The notes beneath the pieces were generated by a model. It had not been told where the DNA came from. It worked only from the letters and a program-made list of their open reading frames with translations, and made no database searches. Shown here piece by piece: positions 37,394 through 47,394 of a stretch of DNA of 64,000 nucleotides. The stretch lies in contig CALKND010000012.1 of assembly GCA_938092065.1 (NCBI GenBank), forward strand, positions 47,346 to 111,345. The letters are read 5' to 3'. Each line of letters opens with the position of its first letter. Position 1 is the first letter of the stretch. Made by a program: the position numbers and the translations under genes. Source of the DNA: an uncultured Rhodospirillales bacterium. GTDB lineage: Bacteria; Pseudomonadota; Alphaproteobacteria; Rhodospirillales; JABHCV01.

Positions 37394-37974
37394 TCTATCC
37401 GGCAGGCCTCAGCAAAATCAAGACGGGGGCTGCGCGGATACAGATCCTCATCATTGCCATAACCGATAGAACAGATAAAGTTTGATTTTACCGTGGTATT
37501 CGTAAAGAAGGTGGCGTCTACCATCGCATTATCAAAGCCGGATATGGGGCCACAATCTAATCCTAAGGCCCGTGCTGCCATCATAAAATAAGCGCCTTGA
37601 AGAGTGCCATTTCTGAACGCAGTAGAAAAAATCAGTTCTTCATTTCCAACGAACCAGGACCTCGCGTCCGTGTGAGGAAACAATTCGGGCAAGCGCTCAT
37701 AAAACTCCAAATCATAACCAATAATTGCTGACGCTGGAGCCATCATAGTCTTGGCAACGTTTGCTCCTAAAAGAGCTGGAGACAATTTTTCCTTAGCCTG
37801 CTTAGAGGTGACAAAAACGATGCGGGCCGGAGAGCAGTTGGCGCTTGTTGGTCCCATACGGGTCAAGTTCCAAATTTCACGCAATAATTCATCATCCAGC
37901 GGTTTGTTCAACCAACCATTACGTGTCCTCGCAGTATTGAATAGCAAGTCTAGAGTAGAGGCATCAGCTTTCAT
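37390..37974 (-). CDS. Nitroreductase-family NAD(P)H oxidoreductase (RutE-like)
   Basis: A 194-residue FMN-binding nitroreductase. ARTRNGWLNKPLDDELLREIW and MGPTSANCSPARIVFV are characteristic of the RutE/HadB branch, which reduces malonic semialdehyde in pyrimidine breakdown. No rut genes are nearby, so the substrate is open. It is convergent with ddpX. Confidence 0.85.
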   Translation of the reverse strand: MKADASTLDLLFNTARTRNGWLNKPLDDELLREIWNLTRMGPTSANCSPARIVFVTSKQAKEKLSPALLGANVAKTMMAPASAIIGYDLEFYERLPELFPHTDARSWFVGNEELIFSTAFRNGTLQGAYFMMAARALGLDCGPISGFDNAMVDATFFTNTTVKSNFICSIGYGNDEDLYPRSPRLDFAEACRID

Positions 37975-38067
37975 TTTTATTTTCCTAAAATGTTTGTATC
38001 CTTGATAAGGGTCTTAAAAAGTGGGAATAAACTAGAGTATAATTAAGTAGATAATTAGGAGTTTAGC

Positions 38068-39147
38068 GTGCAAAGCGAAACCCGTACAGTTTCAAGCTAC
38101 ATACATCACGCCCTTTTGACCTTGGGGCTAATTTTTATTGTATTGTTCACAATGGCTGTCCATGCTCGTGCAAGTGACTCTGCCGTTATCTTCGTGTATC
38201 ACCGCTTTGGTGAAGACAAATATCCTTCAACCTCAATCAAGCTTGAACAGTTTGAAGAGCATCTAACCGAACTAAAATCCGGCGGTTATACCGTGATGGC
38301 CTTACCTGACATAATAGAGGCCCTAAAGATTGGCACAGAATTACCTGATAAAACCATAGCTTTGACAATCGACGATGCTTATCTTTCTGTCTATGAACAT
38401 GCTTGGCCTAGACTAAAAGAACTTGGACTTCCCTTCACCCTTTTTATTGCCACCGATCCTGTTGATCAGGGCATTCAGGGATATATGTCATGGGCGCAAA
38501 TTCGCGAGTTGAGCCAGAACGGTGTCACCATCGGTTCCCAGACAGCCTCGCACCTACACATGGCAGCTGCCGATTACCTAACTAATCAGCGTGAATTGGA
38601 AAAATCAAATGCCCGCTTCAAAAAAAAGCTCGGCACCCGCCCAAATCTAATTGCTTATCCCTACGGTGAAACTAGTCAAAGTGTAAAAAAACTGGCACAA
38701 GCTTCTGGTTTTGTCGCTGGTTTCGGTCAGCATTCTGGGGTTGCCGCCAAAACACCTGACATGTTTTTTTTACCACGCTTTGCTATGAACGAAAACTACG
38801 GAGACATCAAACGATTTAAACTGGCTGCAAGGGCCCTCGCCCTAAATACGGGCGATATAAGCCCCGCTGATCCTTTGATAGACAATGGTGACGACAATCC
38901 ACCAGCCTTCGGTTTCACAATTAAGGGAGATGCAGCCCTTACAAAGAGTCTAAACAAACTTAGATGTTATGCATCACACGAAGGCAATCTTGGAATTACA
39001 TCCCTTGGTGGAGAAAACGGCCAGACACGCATTGAAATCAGAATGAAAAAAAAATTGCCCAAGGGCCGAACACGTCTGAACTGTACCCTACCAACCAGTG
39101 AAGGTCGTTGGTATTGGTTTGGACGCCAGTTTTTTCTCAAAAATTAG
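38068..39147 (+). CDS. Exported polysaccharide deacetylase
   Basis: A 359-residue NodB-type carbohydrate esterase. The start is GTG, with AGGAG 8 bases upstream. Residues about 12-33 form a signal peptide (LLTLGLIFIVLFTMAVHARA). The NodB domain (about 40-250) has YHRFGEDKYP, the metal Asp pair in LTIDDAYLSVYEHAWP, and SQTASHLHMA, then LIAYPYGETS. The C-terminal 110 residues (from about 270) have Cys-containing beta strands of unknown role. It removes acetyl groups from a periplasmic or exported glycan. Confidence 0.88.
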   Translation: MQSETRTVSSYIHHALLTLGLIFIVLFTMAVHARASDSAVIFVYHRFGEDKYPSTSIKLEQFEEHLTELKSGGYTVMALPDIIEALKIGTELPDKTIALTIDDAYLSVYEHAWPRLKELGLPFTLFIATDPVDQGIQGYMSWAQIRELSQNGVTIGSQTASHLHMAAADYLTNQRELEKSNARFKKKLGTRPNLIAYPYGETSQSVKKLAQASGFVAGFGQHSGVAAKTPDMFFLPRFAMNENYGDIKRFKLAARALALNTGDISPADPLIDNGDDNPPAFGFTIKGDAALTKSLNKLRCYASHEGNLGITSLGGENGQTRIEIRMKKKLPKGRTRLNCTLPTSEGRWYWFGRQFFLKN

Positions 39148-39443
39148 AAGACATGTTTCAGATTACCAGCTTGTATTCTCTTGGGCCCAGTCTCTATTAC
39201 GATAGCATACCCTTGAGCTTACTGCCTTTCAAAGGCCACTTATATTTTTTAATTAATAAGCTAGAATTTACCTTAGAACATTTCATTAAAAATTCACAAC
39301 TGCAGTGTAAACTAGCTTTAAAATTCTTTAATCTCGTGGTTGAGGTGATATTTGCAAACAAAAAATTGGAGTGACCACAAACAATTGTTCCCTTCGTAAA
39401 ACACAAAAGCTAGTCTGTGAAATTGTTATTATAGGAATTTATA

Positions 39444-41246
39444 ATGAGCAAAAATACAGTACGCATCGCTGCTTTGGTGTTAGTCACGAGTCTGAATGCT
39501 TGTCAGAGCGTATACAAAAATTCTGAAATGGCATCCCAGATTAATTATGCAAAAGCCACACCCGAAGCGTCCTCTTCCAAAACAATCATAGATAAAAATG
39601 ATCCCGTTCAGGGTGAAAAATGGATGATCGCTGTGGCCAATCCTTACGCAGCTGAAGCAGGCCTGAAGATACTGCGCCAAGGGGGCAGTGCCACAGACGC
39701 AGCAATTGCAGCCCAGCTTGTGCTCAACCTAGTTGAACCCCAGTCATCTGGAATAGGGGGAGGCGCTTTCTTATTACATTTCGATGGTAACAGTAATGAA
39801 ATCAGCACCTATGATGGTCGCGAGAAAGCACCTGCAACAGCTTACCCTGAAATGTTTTTGAATAAGGATGGGAAACTCAAGAAATTCTTTGATGCAGTTG
39901 TCGGTGGACAGTCCGTCGGGGTGCCGGGGCTGCTTCGCATGCTGGAAACCGCTCATAAAGAGAAAGGTCGCGTAAAATGGGCAAAACTTTTTCAGCCAGC
40001 CATCAAGCTTGCTGAAGAAGGCTTTGTCGTCTCGCCGCGCCTGAACAGCCTAATAAGAAAAGATAAGTATTTGAAAACATTCGCCACAACTGAGGCCTAT
40101 TTTCATACTAACGAAGGGAAAGCCCTTGAAGTTGGCCATTTGTTGAAAAACCGACCCTTTGCCAAGACCTTGCGTCTGATTGCACAAAACGGTGCAGACG
40201 CCTTTTATAAAGGTGCCCTTGCGCAACGCATTGTTGATAGGGTGAATGGGGCCAGCAAAAACCCTGGTAGCCTAAGCATGGCCGACATGGCCAACTACAC
40301 ATCTGAAAAACGTGAACCAGTATGTATGTTTTACCGTCAATGGTTAATCTGCGGCATGGGGCCACCCTCATCAGGCGGACTGACTACATTGCAAATCCTC
40401 GGCATCTTGAAATCTTTTGATATAGCCGCTATGAAGCCTAATCAGGATGGCCAGATTGACCCAATGGCAGCGCACCTGATCGCCGAAGCCTCGAAGCTGG
40501 CCTTTGCAGACCGCAACTTTTATATTGCTGATGAAGATTTTATCCCAGTGCCTTCTGCGGGGATGCTCGACCCTAGCTATCTTAAGCTACGGGCCCGTGA
40601 AATATCCCTTAAAAAGGCTCTCTCAAAGGCTGCACCCGGCAACCCCGGCCTGAGCCAATCCTGGAACTTTGCACCCAGCGATGACAGCCTTGGTCTTTCC
40701 ACAACCCATTTAAGCATTATCGATCGCGAAGGCAACGCAGTCTCTATGACATCAAGCATCGAAAACGCTTTTGGCTCACGCATGATGGTGGATGGTTTCC
40801 TAATCAACAATCAGCTTACAGACTTTTCCTTTATTTCAAGAAAAGATGGTAAACTCGTCGCTAACCATGCCGCGCCCGGCAAGCGTTCGCGTAGTTCCAT
40901 GGCACCGACTCTTGTTATTGACACAAATGGAAAGGTAGTTCTGGCTATTGGCTCACCTGGGGGCGCAAACATTATTGGCTATGTAGCACAAACCATTATC
41001 GCCGCTCTTGAATGGGGTATGGATATTCAAAGCGCTGTCGATATGCCCCATATTATCAATCGCAACGGGACGACATACCTTGAATCTGATACGGGACTGG
41101 ATACATTAATCCCAGCCCTAAAGGCCCTTGGACACACCACCAAGCTAACGAAACTGACAAGCGGTTTAAATGGTATCCAAGTACGTGACGGAAAACTTTA
41201 CGGCGGAGCTGATCATCGCCGCGAAGGTGTTATATTGAGTGATTAG
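39444..41246 (+). CDS. ggt: Gamma-glutamyltransferase, lipoprotein form
   Basis: A 600-residue N-terminal nucleophile hydrolase that cleaves glutathione and transfers gamma-glutamyl groups. The signal ends in a lipobox, VTSLNAC (Cys at about residue 20), so it should be lipidated and held in the envelope. The pro-enzyme is cut before Thr420 in LSTTHLSIIDREGNAVS, the invariant TTH motif. Other motifs are SGIGGGAFLL and GSPGGANIIGYV. Length is normal. It stands alone, with nearly 300 bases of apparently non-coding DNA before it. Confidence 0.94.
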   Translation: MSKNTVRIAALVLVTSLNACQSVYKNSEMASQINYAKATPEASSSKTIIDKNDPVQGEKWMIAVANPYAAEAGLKILRQGGSATDAAIAAQLVLNLVEPQSSGIGGGAFLLHFDGNSNEISTYDGREKAPATAYPEMFLNKDGKLKKFFDAVVGGQSVGVPGLLRMLETAHKEKGRVKWAKLFQPAIKLAEEGFVVSPRLNSLIRKDKYLKTFATTEAYFHTNEGKALEVGHLLKNRPFAKTLRLIAQNGADAFYKGALAQRIVDRVNGASKNPGSLSMADMANYTSEKREPVCMFYRQWLICGMGPPSSGGLTTLQILGILKSFDIAAMKPNQDGQIDPMAAHLIAEASKLAFADRNFYIADEDFIPVPSAGMLDPSYLKLRAREISLKKALSKAAPGNPGLSQSWNFAPSDDSLGLSTTHLSIIDREGNAVSMTSSIENAFGSRMMVDGFLINNQLTDFSFISRKDGKLVANHAAPGKRSRSSMAPTLVIDTNGKVVLAIGSPGGANIIGYVAQTIIAALEWGMDIQSAVDMPHIINRNGTTYLESDTGLDTLIPALKALGHTTKLTKLTSGLNGIQVRDGKLYGGADHRREGVILSD

Positions 41247-41318
41247 AAGAGCAATAACTGTGCGTCTATCTGAATAAATTTTTTAAAATAATAACAATTA
41301 TTACCGGATTAATCTAAA

Positions 41319-43064
41319 ATGAATAGGCAAGATCGTCGCAAGCAGGCTAAGCAAACAAAGGGGGGGGGCAGAGCAAGCAAAGCCGCTAGTCACGTATTCA
41401 GGGGTGAACAGTTGGCTGGAATGGGAGAGGTCGATGGGGCTATCAAGGCTTTCCGTCGTGCTATTTTCATTAATCCACAAAACGCTGACGCCCACTATAA
41501 TTTGGGTGTCCTTCTGCGCAACCAGGGACACTTAAATGATGCGGTTGAAAACTACATTAAAGTTACTGCAATACAACCGGACTACATCAACGCACATTAC
41601 AATCTTGGAAATATTCTTAAAGAATTGGGGCGGCTAGAAGAGGCTGCTTCAAGTTATCAAACGGTTCTTTCCATCCAAGGTGATCACATAGATGCGCGCA
41701 ACAACTTAGGCACAGTATTGCAAGACTTGGGGCGACCAGAAGATGCCCTAGCTATCTATCATAGTGCTCTTGAAATTAAGCCCGAATATGCAGAGGGACT
41801 TACCAACTTTGGGAATGCGTTGCAGGATCTAGGACGATTTGAAGAATCAATAACCAGTTACACAAAGGCTCTTAAGATTCAGCCCGGAAATGCCAGGACA
41901 CATTGCAACCTTGGCAAGGCTTATGAAGAACTAGGTCAGTTAAATGAAGCCATAAAAAGTCTTCGCATGGCCCTATCACTCACTCCAAATTACGCCGAAG
42001 CACACTGCAACCTGGGTGCTGTATATAAAGGTATGGGTCAAGTTGAGAAATCCGTGAAAAGTTTTCGCAATGCAGTGGGGGTGGAGCCAAAACACGCAGA
42101 GTCTCACAATAACTTAGCACTGGCCTTATTCCAACTAGGCAATATTAAAGAGGGCTGGGAAGAATACAAATGGAGAAGAAAAAGCAGCACCTATAATTCC
42201 AAAACTCGAACTTTCCCACAGCCACAGTGGGATGGGACGCCTTTAACAGATAAAAAAATATTACTTTGGGGTGAACAAGGTCTGGGGGATGAAATTCGTT
42301 ATGCTAGTATGATCCCTGATTTGTTAAACGCGGGTGCAAATATTTCAATCGAGTGTGAAAAGCGGCTCGTTGATTTATTTACAAGGTCGTTTGTTGGAAC
42401 GGATGTTCATGCCGCCCCCTATGTGACCGCTGAGAGTGGCGAAATAAAATATGACTATCAATGTTCTTTTCCAGACTTGGGCCAATTTTTGCGACCCAGC
42501 ATTGAATGCTTTCACCCTGCAAGCAATGCCTATTTATTTGCAGATCCAGAATTAAAAAGTTTATGGAAAAAGCGCCTTTTGAAGCTGAGTGATCGTCCGA
42601 AGATTGGTATTATTTGGCGAGGTGGAATCTCCAACAGAGAGCACTCTGCGTTTTATGCAACAATCAAAGAATTAGAGCCCGTCTTGACGATCCCCGAAGT
42701 GAATTTTATAAATTTGATGTACGAAGAGTGCGAAATGGAACGCAATGAAGCTTTATATTTATACAACACTGAAATTCACACTTGGAGTGATCTTGATTTA
42801 AAGAATGATCAAGATAGTTTAGCGGCCTTAATCTCCTGCCTTGACCTCGTGATTTGCTGTCTTTCAGCACCTGGAGAACTTGCAGGAGCACTTGGAGTGC
42901 CAACATTTAATTTTATTTCGGATAAAGCACATGTACAGATGCTTGGAACGGGTGATAATGCATGGCATTCTAGCATACGTTATTTTAGCAAGGAATTAAA
43001 TGCATCATGGCAGCCTGTATTAAATGATATAGCAGTATGCACAAAGGCTAAATGCTCTCCTTGA
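41319..43064 (+). CDS. TPR protein with C-terminal glycosyltransferase-like domain
   Basis: A 581-residue protein. After a basic N-terminus come eight tandem 34-residue TPR units (about residues 28-300), such as ADAHYNLGVLLRNQGHLNDA. The C-terminal 270 residues open with the signature LLWGEQGLGDEIRYASMIPDLL and include PKIGIIWRGG, the pattern of the TPR plus glycosyltransferase-B-like proteins often found in glycan or flagellin modification loci. No signal peptide is present. A nine-G tract at 41360-41368 lies inside codons 14-17 and could slip. It is convergent with the TMEM64 gene. Confidence 0.82.
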   Translation: MNRQDRRKQAKQTKGGGRASKAASHVFRGEQLAGMGEVDGAIKAFRRAIFINPQNADAHYNLGVLLRNQGHLNDAVENYIKVTAIQPDYINAHYNLGNILKELGRLEEAASSYQTVLSIQGDHIDARNNLGTVLQDLGRPEDALAIYHSALEIKPEYAEGLTNFGNALQDLGRFEESITSYTKALKIQPGNARTHCNLGKAYEELGQLNEAIKSLRMALSLTPNYAEAHCNLGAVYKGMGQVEKSVKSFRNAVGVEPKHAESHNNLALALFQLGNIKEGWEEYKWRRKSSTYNSKTRTFPQPQWDGTPLTDKKILLWGEQGLGDEIRYASMIPDLLNAGANISIECEKRLVDLFTRSFVGTDVHAAPYVTAESGEIKYDYQCSFPDLGQFLRPSIECFHPASNAYLFADPELKSLWKKRLLKLSDRPKIGIIWRGGISNREHSAFYATIKELEPVLTIPEVNFINLMYEECEMERNEALYLYNTEIHTWSDLDLKNDQDSLAALISCLDLVICCLSAPGELAGALGVPTFNFISDKAHVQMLGTGDNAWHSSIRYFSKELNASWQPVLNDIAVCTKAKCSP

Positions 43065-43150
43065 CCTTCGTCGTAATGGCAACTTCCTGTCACAACCTGC
43101 TGTCTGAGCTACAACAATACATAAATCAACTTGTAGGCCCTGAACCGTAA

Positions 43151-43897
43151 TTAGTTCTGAGTTTTATGTTTTCTCCTTGATTTGTAAAAAACTGGAATGA
43201 GCGCTAGAAAGGCAAGACCTATTATTGGAATAATTATATTTGGAGAAAATATAATACCAATATCCGGTTCAGTTCCACTTTCAAAAATCGCACTCAACCC
43301 ATTACCAACACTGGCATAGACAAGTGCGCCAGGAATCATGCCAAGCAAAGTCCCTATTAAATACGAACGGGGCGAAACATCTAGAAACGCAGGCACAAGA
43401 TTTATCAGCCAGAATGGAAAAAGTGGCACCAGACGAAGTACCAGCATGTAACTCAACTGGTTTTCCTTGAAACCAACCTCCATACTAACAATCGCTTCTC
43501 CACATTTTTTTCTGAGTACATCAGCTAAAGTGTAACGGGCAATAAAAAATATTACCATCGCCCCAAATGTAGCGCCTAACAAAGAAAAAAATCCGCCTGC
43601 GGGCGTTCCAAACATAAAGCCACCAACCATGGTCATCCATACGCCTACAGGCACGGAAAAAGCACTGAGGGCGCTATATGCTCCAACAAACAATAGTACA
43701 GACATGAAATAATTTTCATCACTCCACTGGCTCAAAAGTTCATTATTCTCCCTCAAAGCTTGGAATGAAAGATAGCGGTCCAAGCCCAAACAAAAAAATG
43801 TAAGAAAACCAACCGCCAAGACAAGTAGGAGCAATAATCGAATAAAAAAATTTATTTGCGATTTTGTGGGTTTTATAGGCCAAAATTTGATTATCAT
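43151..43897 (-). CDS. TVP38/TMEM64 (VTT-domain) membrane protein
   Basis: A 248-residue polytopic membrane protein. Hydrophobic segments are at about 18-37, 65-85, 95-125, 160-195 and 215-240. The VTT/SNARE-associated core is FSVPVGVWMTMVGGFMFG, then GFFSLLGATFGAMVIFFIARY. Relatives are lipid scramblase or undecaprenyl/phospholipid transport candidates; the function here is not established. A 14-base palindrome lies 26 bases upstream of its start. Confidence 0.85.
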   Translation of the reverse strand: MIIKFWPIKPTKSQINFFIRLLLLLVLAVGFLTFFCLGLDRYLSFQALRENNELLSQWSDENYFMSVLLFVGAYSALSAFSVPVGVWMTMVGGFMFGTPAGGFFSLLGATFGAMVIFFIARYTLADVLRKKCGEAIVSMEVGFKENQLSYMLVLRLVPLFPFWLINLVPAFLDVSPRSYLIGTLLGMIPGALVYASVGNGLSAIFESGTEPDIGIIFSPNIIIPIIGLAFLALIPVFYKSRRKHKTQN

Positions 43898-43922
43898 TAA
43901 TGAGACCCTTAATGCTCAACAC

Positions 43923-43936
43923 GTATGTTAACATAC
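43923..43936. promoter_or_regulatory. 14-base perfect palindrome upstream of the TMEM64 gene
   Basis: GTATGTTAACATAC is a perfect palindrome in the intergenic space between the TMEM64 gene and rpmH. It may be an operator. No regulator is assigned. Confidence 0.4.
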
Positions 43937-44080
43937 ATCATCATAAAGATCGTTCTTATAGGACTTTTAAGAGGTATTTCTTAAGCAAGTTGCTCAGCCT
44001 GAGGGACAACAGTATTCCTTGTGTTACCAAGGTGATCGCAACTTCCCATGGAAAAGTCCTTGTTATTGAACTACACAGCG

Positions 44081-44109
44081 TTGACTTCCCTCCAACAAGA
44101 CCCTATACA
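44081..44109 (+). promoter_or_regulatory. Promoter of rpmH-rnpA
   Basis: TTGACT (44081-44086) and TATACA (44104-44109) are 17 bases apart, close to sigma-70 consensus, and lie 30 bases upstream of the rpmH start codon. Confidence 0.8.
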
Positions 44110-44138
44110 ACTTTCTTGTTTTTGTAGGAGTTAGTCCT

Positions 44139-44273
44139 TTGAAACGTACTTATCAACCGAGCAAGCTTGTTCGCAAGCGTCGGCATGGATTTCGTAGCCG
44201 CATGGCGACAGTTGGGGGTCGCCGTGTTTTGGCGACGCGTCGTGCACGAGGCCGTAAGCGTATCTCAGCTTAA
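44139..44273 (+). CDS. rpmH: 50S ribosomal protein L34
   Basis: A 44-residue, strongly basic protein: [18 protein letters not shown], then [22 protein letters not shown], an unmistakable L34. The start codon is TTG, preceded by AGGAG 7 bases away, which is why it is easy to miss. It begins the rpmH-rnpA-yidD-yidC run, conserved across bacteria, but here it is far from dnaA. Confidence 0.97.
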   Translation: MKRTYQPSKLVRKRRHGFRSRMATVGGRRVLATRRARGRKRISA

Positions 44274-44283
44274 GGCACGTCCC

Positions 44284-44646
44284 GTGTCCGTGCTTCCACG
44301 CCTTAAACGACGCCCTGAATTTCTCAGGGTAGCCGCCACCGGTCGCAAGTGGGTCACACCTGGGCTAATTGTTCAAGTTCGCAAGCGCTCTGTTAGAGAA
44401 GCAGACACGCATAACGCACGTGTAGGTTTTACTGTCAGCCGCAAGGTTGGAAATTCGGTTAAACGCAACCGTGTCCGTCGTAGACTAAAGGCCGCTGCTG
44501 CAAAAATGATGACAGAGCATGCTCAATTAGGAATGGATTTCGTTATTATTGGACGCAAGAATACTCTGAAAAGACCTTTTTCAGCCCTAATGGCTGATAT
44601 TAAAATAGCGCTGAAGAAGCTGCAAACCTATCGCGAGGGGATTTAA
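44284..44646 (+). CDS. rnpA: Ribonuclease P protein component
   Basis: The protein subunit of RNase P, which matures tRNA 5' ends. The GTG at 44284 (or 44290) gives a start near VLPRLKRRPEFLRVA; the frame opens at 44167 but inside rpmH, so the first 39 codons are not used. Motif GFTVSRKVGNSVKRNRVRRRLK is the RNR signature. About 120 residues. A small gap of 10 bases separates it from rpmH, and yidD follows after 5 bases. Confidence 0.95.
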   Translation: MSVLPRLKRRPEFLRVAATGRKWVTPGLIVQVRKRSVREADTHNARVGFTVSRKVGNSVKRNRVRRRLKAAAAKMMTEHAQLGMDFVIIGRKNTLKRPFSALMADIKIALKKLQTYREGI

Positions 44647-44651
44647 AAAAA

Positions 44652-44951
44652 TTGTCACAGTTTTCTTATAACACCCTCAGTCAATTCCCCTCACGTTTTG
44701 CTGCAACACTGATCAGAGGTTATCAGTTTTTAATTTCGCCAATTCTTCCCAGAGTCTGCCGCTTCCACCCGTCCTGTTCCAGATACGCTGTTGACGCCAT
44801 CACCCAATTTGGTTTTTTTAAGGGTGTGTGGCTTAGCCTGATGCGCATAGGACGATGCCACCCTTGGGGAGATGCAGGCTTCGATCCTGTTCCAAGACAT
44901 CTCCACAACGAAGCAGATCAACCCTCCTGCCATGATACTTCTTTGAGTTAA
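44652..44951 (+). CDS. yidD: Membrane protein insertion efficiency factor YidD
   Basis: A 99-residue protein starting with TTG. GYQFLISPILPRVCRFHPSC followed by SRYAVDAITQFG is the YidD core, with its three conserved Cys, including IGRCHPWGDAGFDPVP. It supports YidC-dependent membrane insertion. It lies between rnpA and yidC, the usual order. Confidence 0.95.
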   Translation: MSQFSYNTLSQFPSRFAATLIRGYQFLISPILPRVCRFHPSCSRYAVDAITQFGFFKGVWLSLMRIGRCHPWGDAGFDPVPRHLHNEADQPSCHDTSLS

Positions 44952-44958
44952 CAGAAAA

Positions 44959-46716
44959 ATGAATGAAAATCGTAATCTTGTATTGTCCATTGTCCTGTCA
45001 ATCGTCATTTTGGTGGGTTTTGAATTTTATTCGTCGTGGCGCTACCCTGTAACCGGCACACAGGAAGAACTAACGGCAAGCGAAGATACACGCGAACCAA
45101 ATACGCCTCAAAGCTTGCTTCCAAAGCCCACTAGAGGCGCCACAAATACACCCTCTACACCCAACCTAACCAATCTCTCATCAGAAAAAGTTGTACTGAT
45201 GGATCGTCAGGCGCTTCTTAAAAAAAATGCTAGAGTACAGATTCTGTCCCCAAGTCTGAGTGGTTCATTATCGCTTTTAGGCGGACGCATTGATGATCTG
45301 ACCCTGACCCAGTTTTACGAGGAGTTGGATGAATCGAGCCCAGCTATTGTACTATTATCACCTAGCGGAACTAGCAATGCATATTTTGCTGATTATGGGT
45401 GGATTGGGGAAGGGATCTCCCTTCCAAACGAAAACACATTGTGGAGCGCTTCATCGAAGACCCTTAGCCCAGACAAACCCGTGACCTTGAAATGGAATAA
45501 TGGACAAGGTTTAATTTTCAAACGAACTTATGCCATCGACGATAAATACATGTTTAGCGTAAGCCAAAATGTTGAAAATAAGGGATCAACCTCGGTAACA
45601 CTGCATCCGTACGCCCTAATGTCGCGACATGGACTGCCCGAGGTAACCGGGTTTTATATTTTACATGAAGGTCTACTGGGCGTCTTCAATGAAACGCTGC
45701 AAGAAGTCGATTACTCAGACATGCAGGACACCAACACAGTAGCTAATAACACAACTGGCGGGTGGTTGGGCATTACAGATAAATATTGGTTAACGGCACT
45801 TATCCCTGATCAAAAGACATCAGTAAGCACCCGTTTCACATACCGCAATGATGACGGTCTTGAAAAATTTCAGGCTGATTTTATGAGCCCGCCAGTGACG
45901 ATTGCCGCAGGCGCCTCTGGAGGAGTGAACAGCCACCTGTTTACTGGTGCTAAGGAAGTAAAGGTTCTCGATAGTTACGAGACAAAACTTGGTATTGCGC
46001 GGTTTGACCTAGCTATTGATTTTGGCTGGTTCTATTTCCTAACCAAGCCAATTTTTTATACCCTGATTTTTATTAACGAACATGTTGGAAATTTTGGTGT
46101 GGCTATTTTATTGCTAACGGTATTAATAAAAATAATTTTTTTCCCACTTGCCAACAAGTCCTATACTTCAATGAGCAAAATGAAAAAATTACAGCCAGAA
46201 ATGGTCAAGTTGCGCGAACGCTTCGGCGACGACAAAATGCAGCTTAACCAGGAAATGATGGCCCTTTATAAGCGTGAAAAGGCCAATCCCGCTTCTGGTT
46301 GCTTGCCTATGCTGGTTCAGATACCAGTATTTTTCGCGCTCTACAAAGTTTTGTTCGTGACAATTGAAATGCGTCACGCTCCATTCTTTGGATGGGTTCA
46401 AGATTTGTCAGCACCGGACCCAACCAACTTTTTTAATCTATTTGGCCTGATCCCTTGGAACCCAGCAGCTGTGCTACCTGACCCCCTGCTTATTGGTGTG
46501 TGGCCACTGGCAATGGGCATTACTATGTTTTTGCAACAAAAGCTCAATCCACAGCCCGCTGATCCTATGCAAGCTAAAATCTTCATGTTTCTTCCTATTA
46601 TGTTTACTTTTTTGCTGGCGCGCGTCCCTGCTGGTCTCGTGATCTACTGGGCATGGAACAACCTACTATCTATTATTCAGCAAAAAATAATCATGATTAA
46701 AATGGGTGTTAAATAA
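44959..46716 (+). CDS. yidC: Membrane protein insertase YidC
   Basis: A 585-residue inner-membrane insertase. A first membrane segment at about 6-24 (LVLSIVLSIVILVGFEF) is followed by a large periplasmic domain (about 60-345). The conserved insertase part has membrane segments at about 355-390, 445-470, 500-525 and 540-570, and the cytoplasmic loop YTSMSKMKKLQPEMVKLRER. It ends close to the last membrane segment (IIMIKMGVK). Confidence 0.97.
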   Translation: MNENRNLVLSIVLSIVILVGFEFYSSWRYPVTGTQEELTASEDTREPNTPQSLLPKPTRGATNTPSTPNLTNLSSEKVVLMDRQALLKKNARVQILSPSLSGSLSLLGGRIDDLTLTQFYEELDESSPAIVLLSPSGTSNAYFADYGWIGEGISLPNENTLWSASSKTLSPDKPVTLKWNNGQGLIFKRTYAIDDKYMFSVSQNVENKGSTSVTLHPYALMSRHGLPEVTGFYILHEGLLGVFNETLQEVDYSDMQDTNTVANNTTGGWLGITDKYWLTALIPDQKTSVSTRFTYRNDDGLEKFQADFMSPPVTIAAGASGGVNSHLFTGAKEVKVLDSYETKLGIARFDLAIDFGWFYFLTKPIFYTLIFINEHVGNFGVAILLLTVLIKIIFFPLANKSYTSMSKMKKLQPEMVKLRERFGDDKMQLNQEMMALYKREKANPASGCLPMLVQIPVFFALYKVLFVTIEMRHAPFFGWVQDLSAPDPTNFFNLFGLIPWNPAAVLPDPLLIGVWPLAMGITMFLQQKLNPQPADPMQAKIFMFLPIMFTFLLARVPAGLVIYWAWNNLLSIIQQKIIMIKMGVK

Positions 46717-46731
46717 GCAGGATAATGACCA

Positions 46732-47385
46732 GTGAGCCCGCAAGAGCAGGAGCAAAATAACGAAAAGGAGGTTGAGCTAGGTCGCTGGCTGTTTTCCCAA
46801 ACCTGCACCTTCCTTATTGGTGCTGTCAAAATGGAAGACCTGCCTGAAGCCAGCCAGACAGAAATCGCCTTCGCCGGACGCTCAAACGTGGGCAAGTCAA
46901 GCCTAATTAACGCTCTGACCAATCACAAAGATCTTGCACGTACTTCGAACACCCCTGGGCGGACCCAGCAAATCAACTTCTTTAATCTTGGAAAACAACT
47001 AACGATCGCTGATCTTCCAGGATATGGATATGCTAAAGCACCGCTTCAAACTGTGCGCCAGTGGACTAGCCTTGTCGGAGACTACCTGCAGGGTAGGATG
47101 CAGTTGCGTCGGGCCTGCCTCCTAATTGATGGACGTCACGGCATCAAGGAAAACGACAGGAAAGTAATGTATATGCTGGATAAAAGTGCTGTTTCTTATC
47201 AGGTCATCCTGACAAAGTGCGACAAAGTCAAGCCGGCTCCGCTGGAAGAACTGTTCCATGAGACAAGCACAGAAATTGCGGGCCACGTTGCTGCCCATCC
47301 AGAACTTATTGCAACCTCAAGCGCCAAGGGAACTGGTATAGAAACCCTACGCGCCGCCCTTGCAGCTTTGACAACTGAACTATAA
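46732..47385 (+). CDS. engB: Ribosome biogenesis GTP-binding protein EngB/YsxC
   Basis: A 217-residue TRAFAC GTPase for 50S assembly. The G1 loop is GRSNVGKSSLINALTN, then TPGRTQQINFF (G2), LPGYGYAKAP (G3) and TKCDKVK (G4). The start is GTG. It follows yidC after 15 bases and precedes argB after 9, the usual alphaproteobacterial order. Confidence 0.95.
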   Translation: MSPQEQEQNNEKEVELGRWLFSQTCTFLIGAVKMEDLPEASQTEIAFAGRSNVGKSSLINALTNHKDLARTSNTPGRTQQINFFNLGKQLTIADLPGYGYAKAPLQTVRQWTSLVGDYLQGRMQLRRACLLIDGRHGIKENDRKVMYMLDKSAVSYQVILTKCDKVKPAPLEELFHETSTEIAGHVAAHPELIATSSAKGTGIETLRAALAALTTEL

Positions 47386-47394
47386 TATCCAAAT

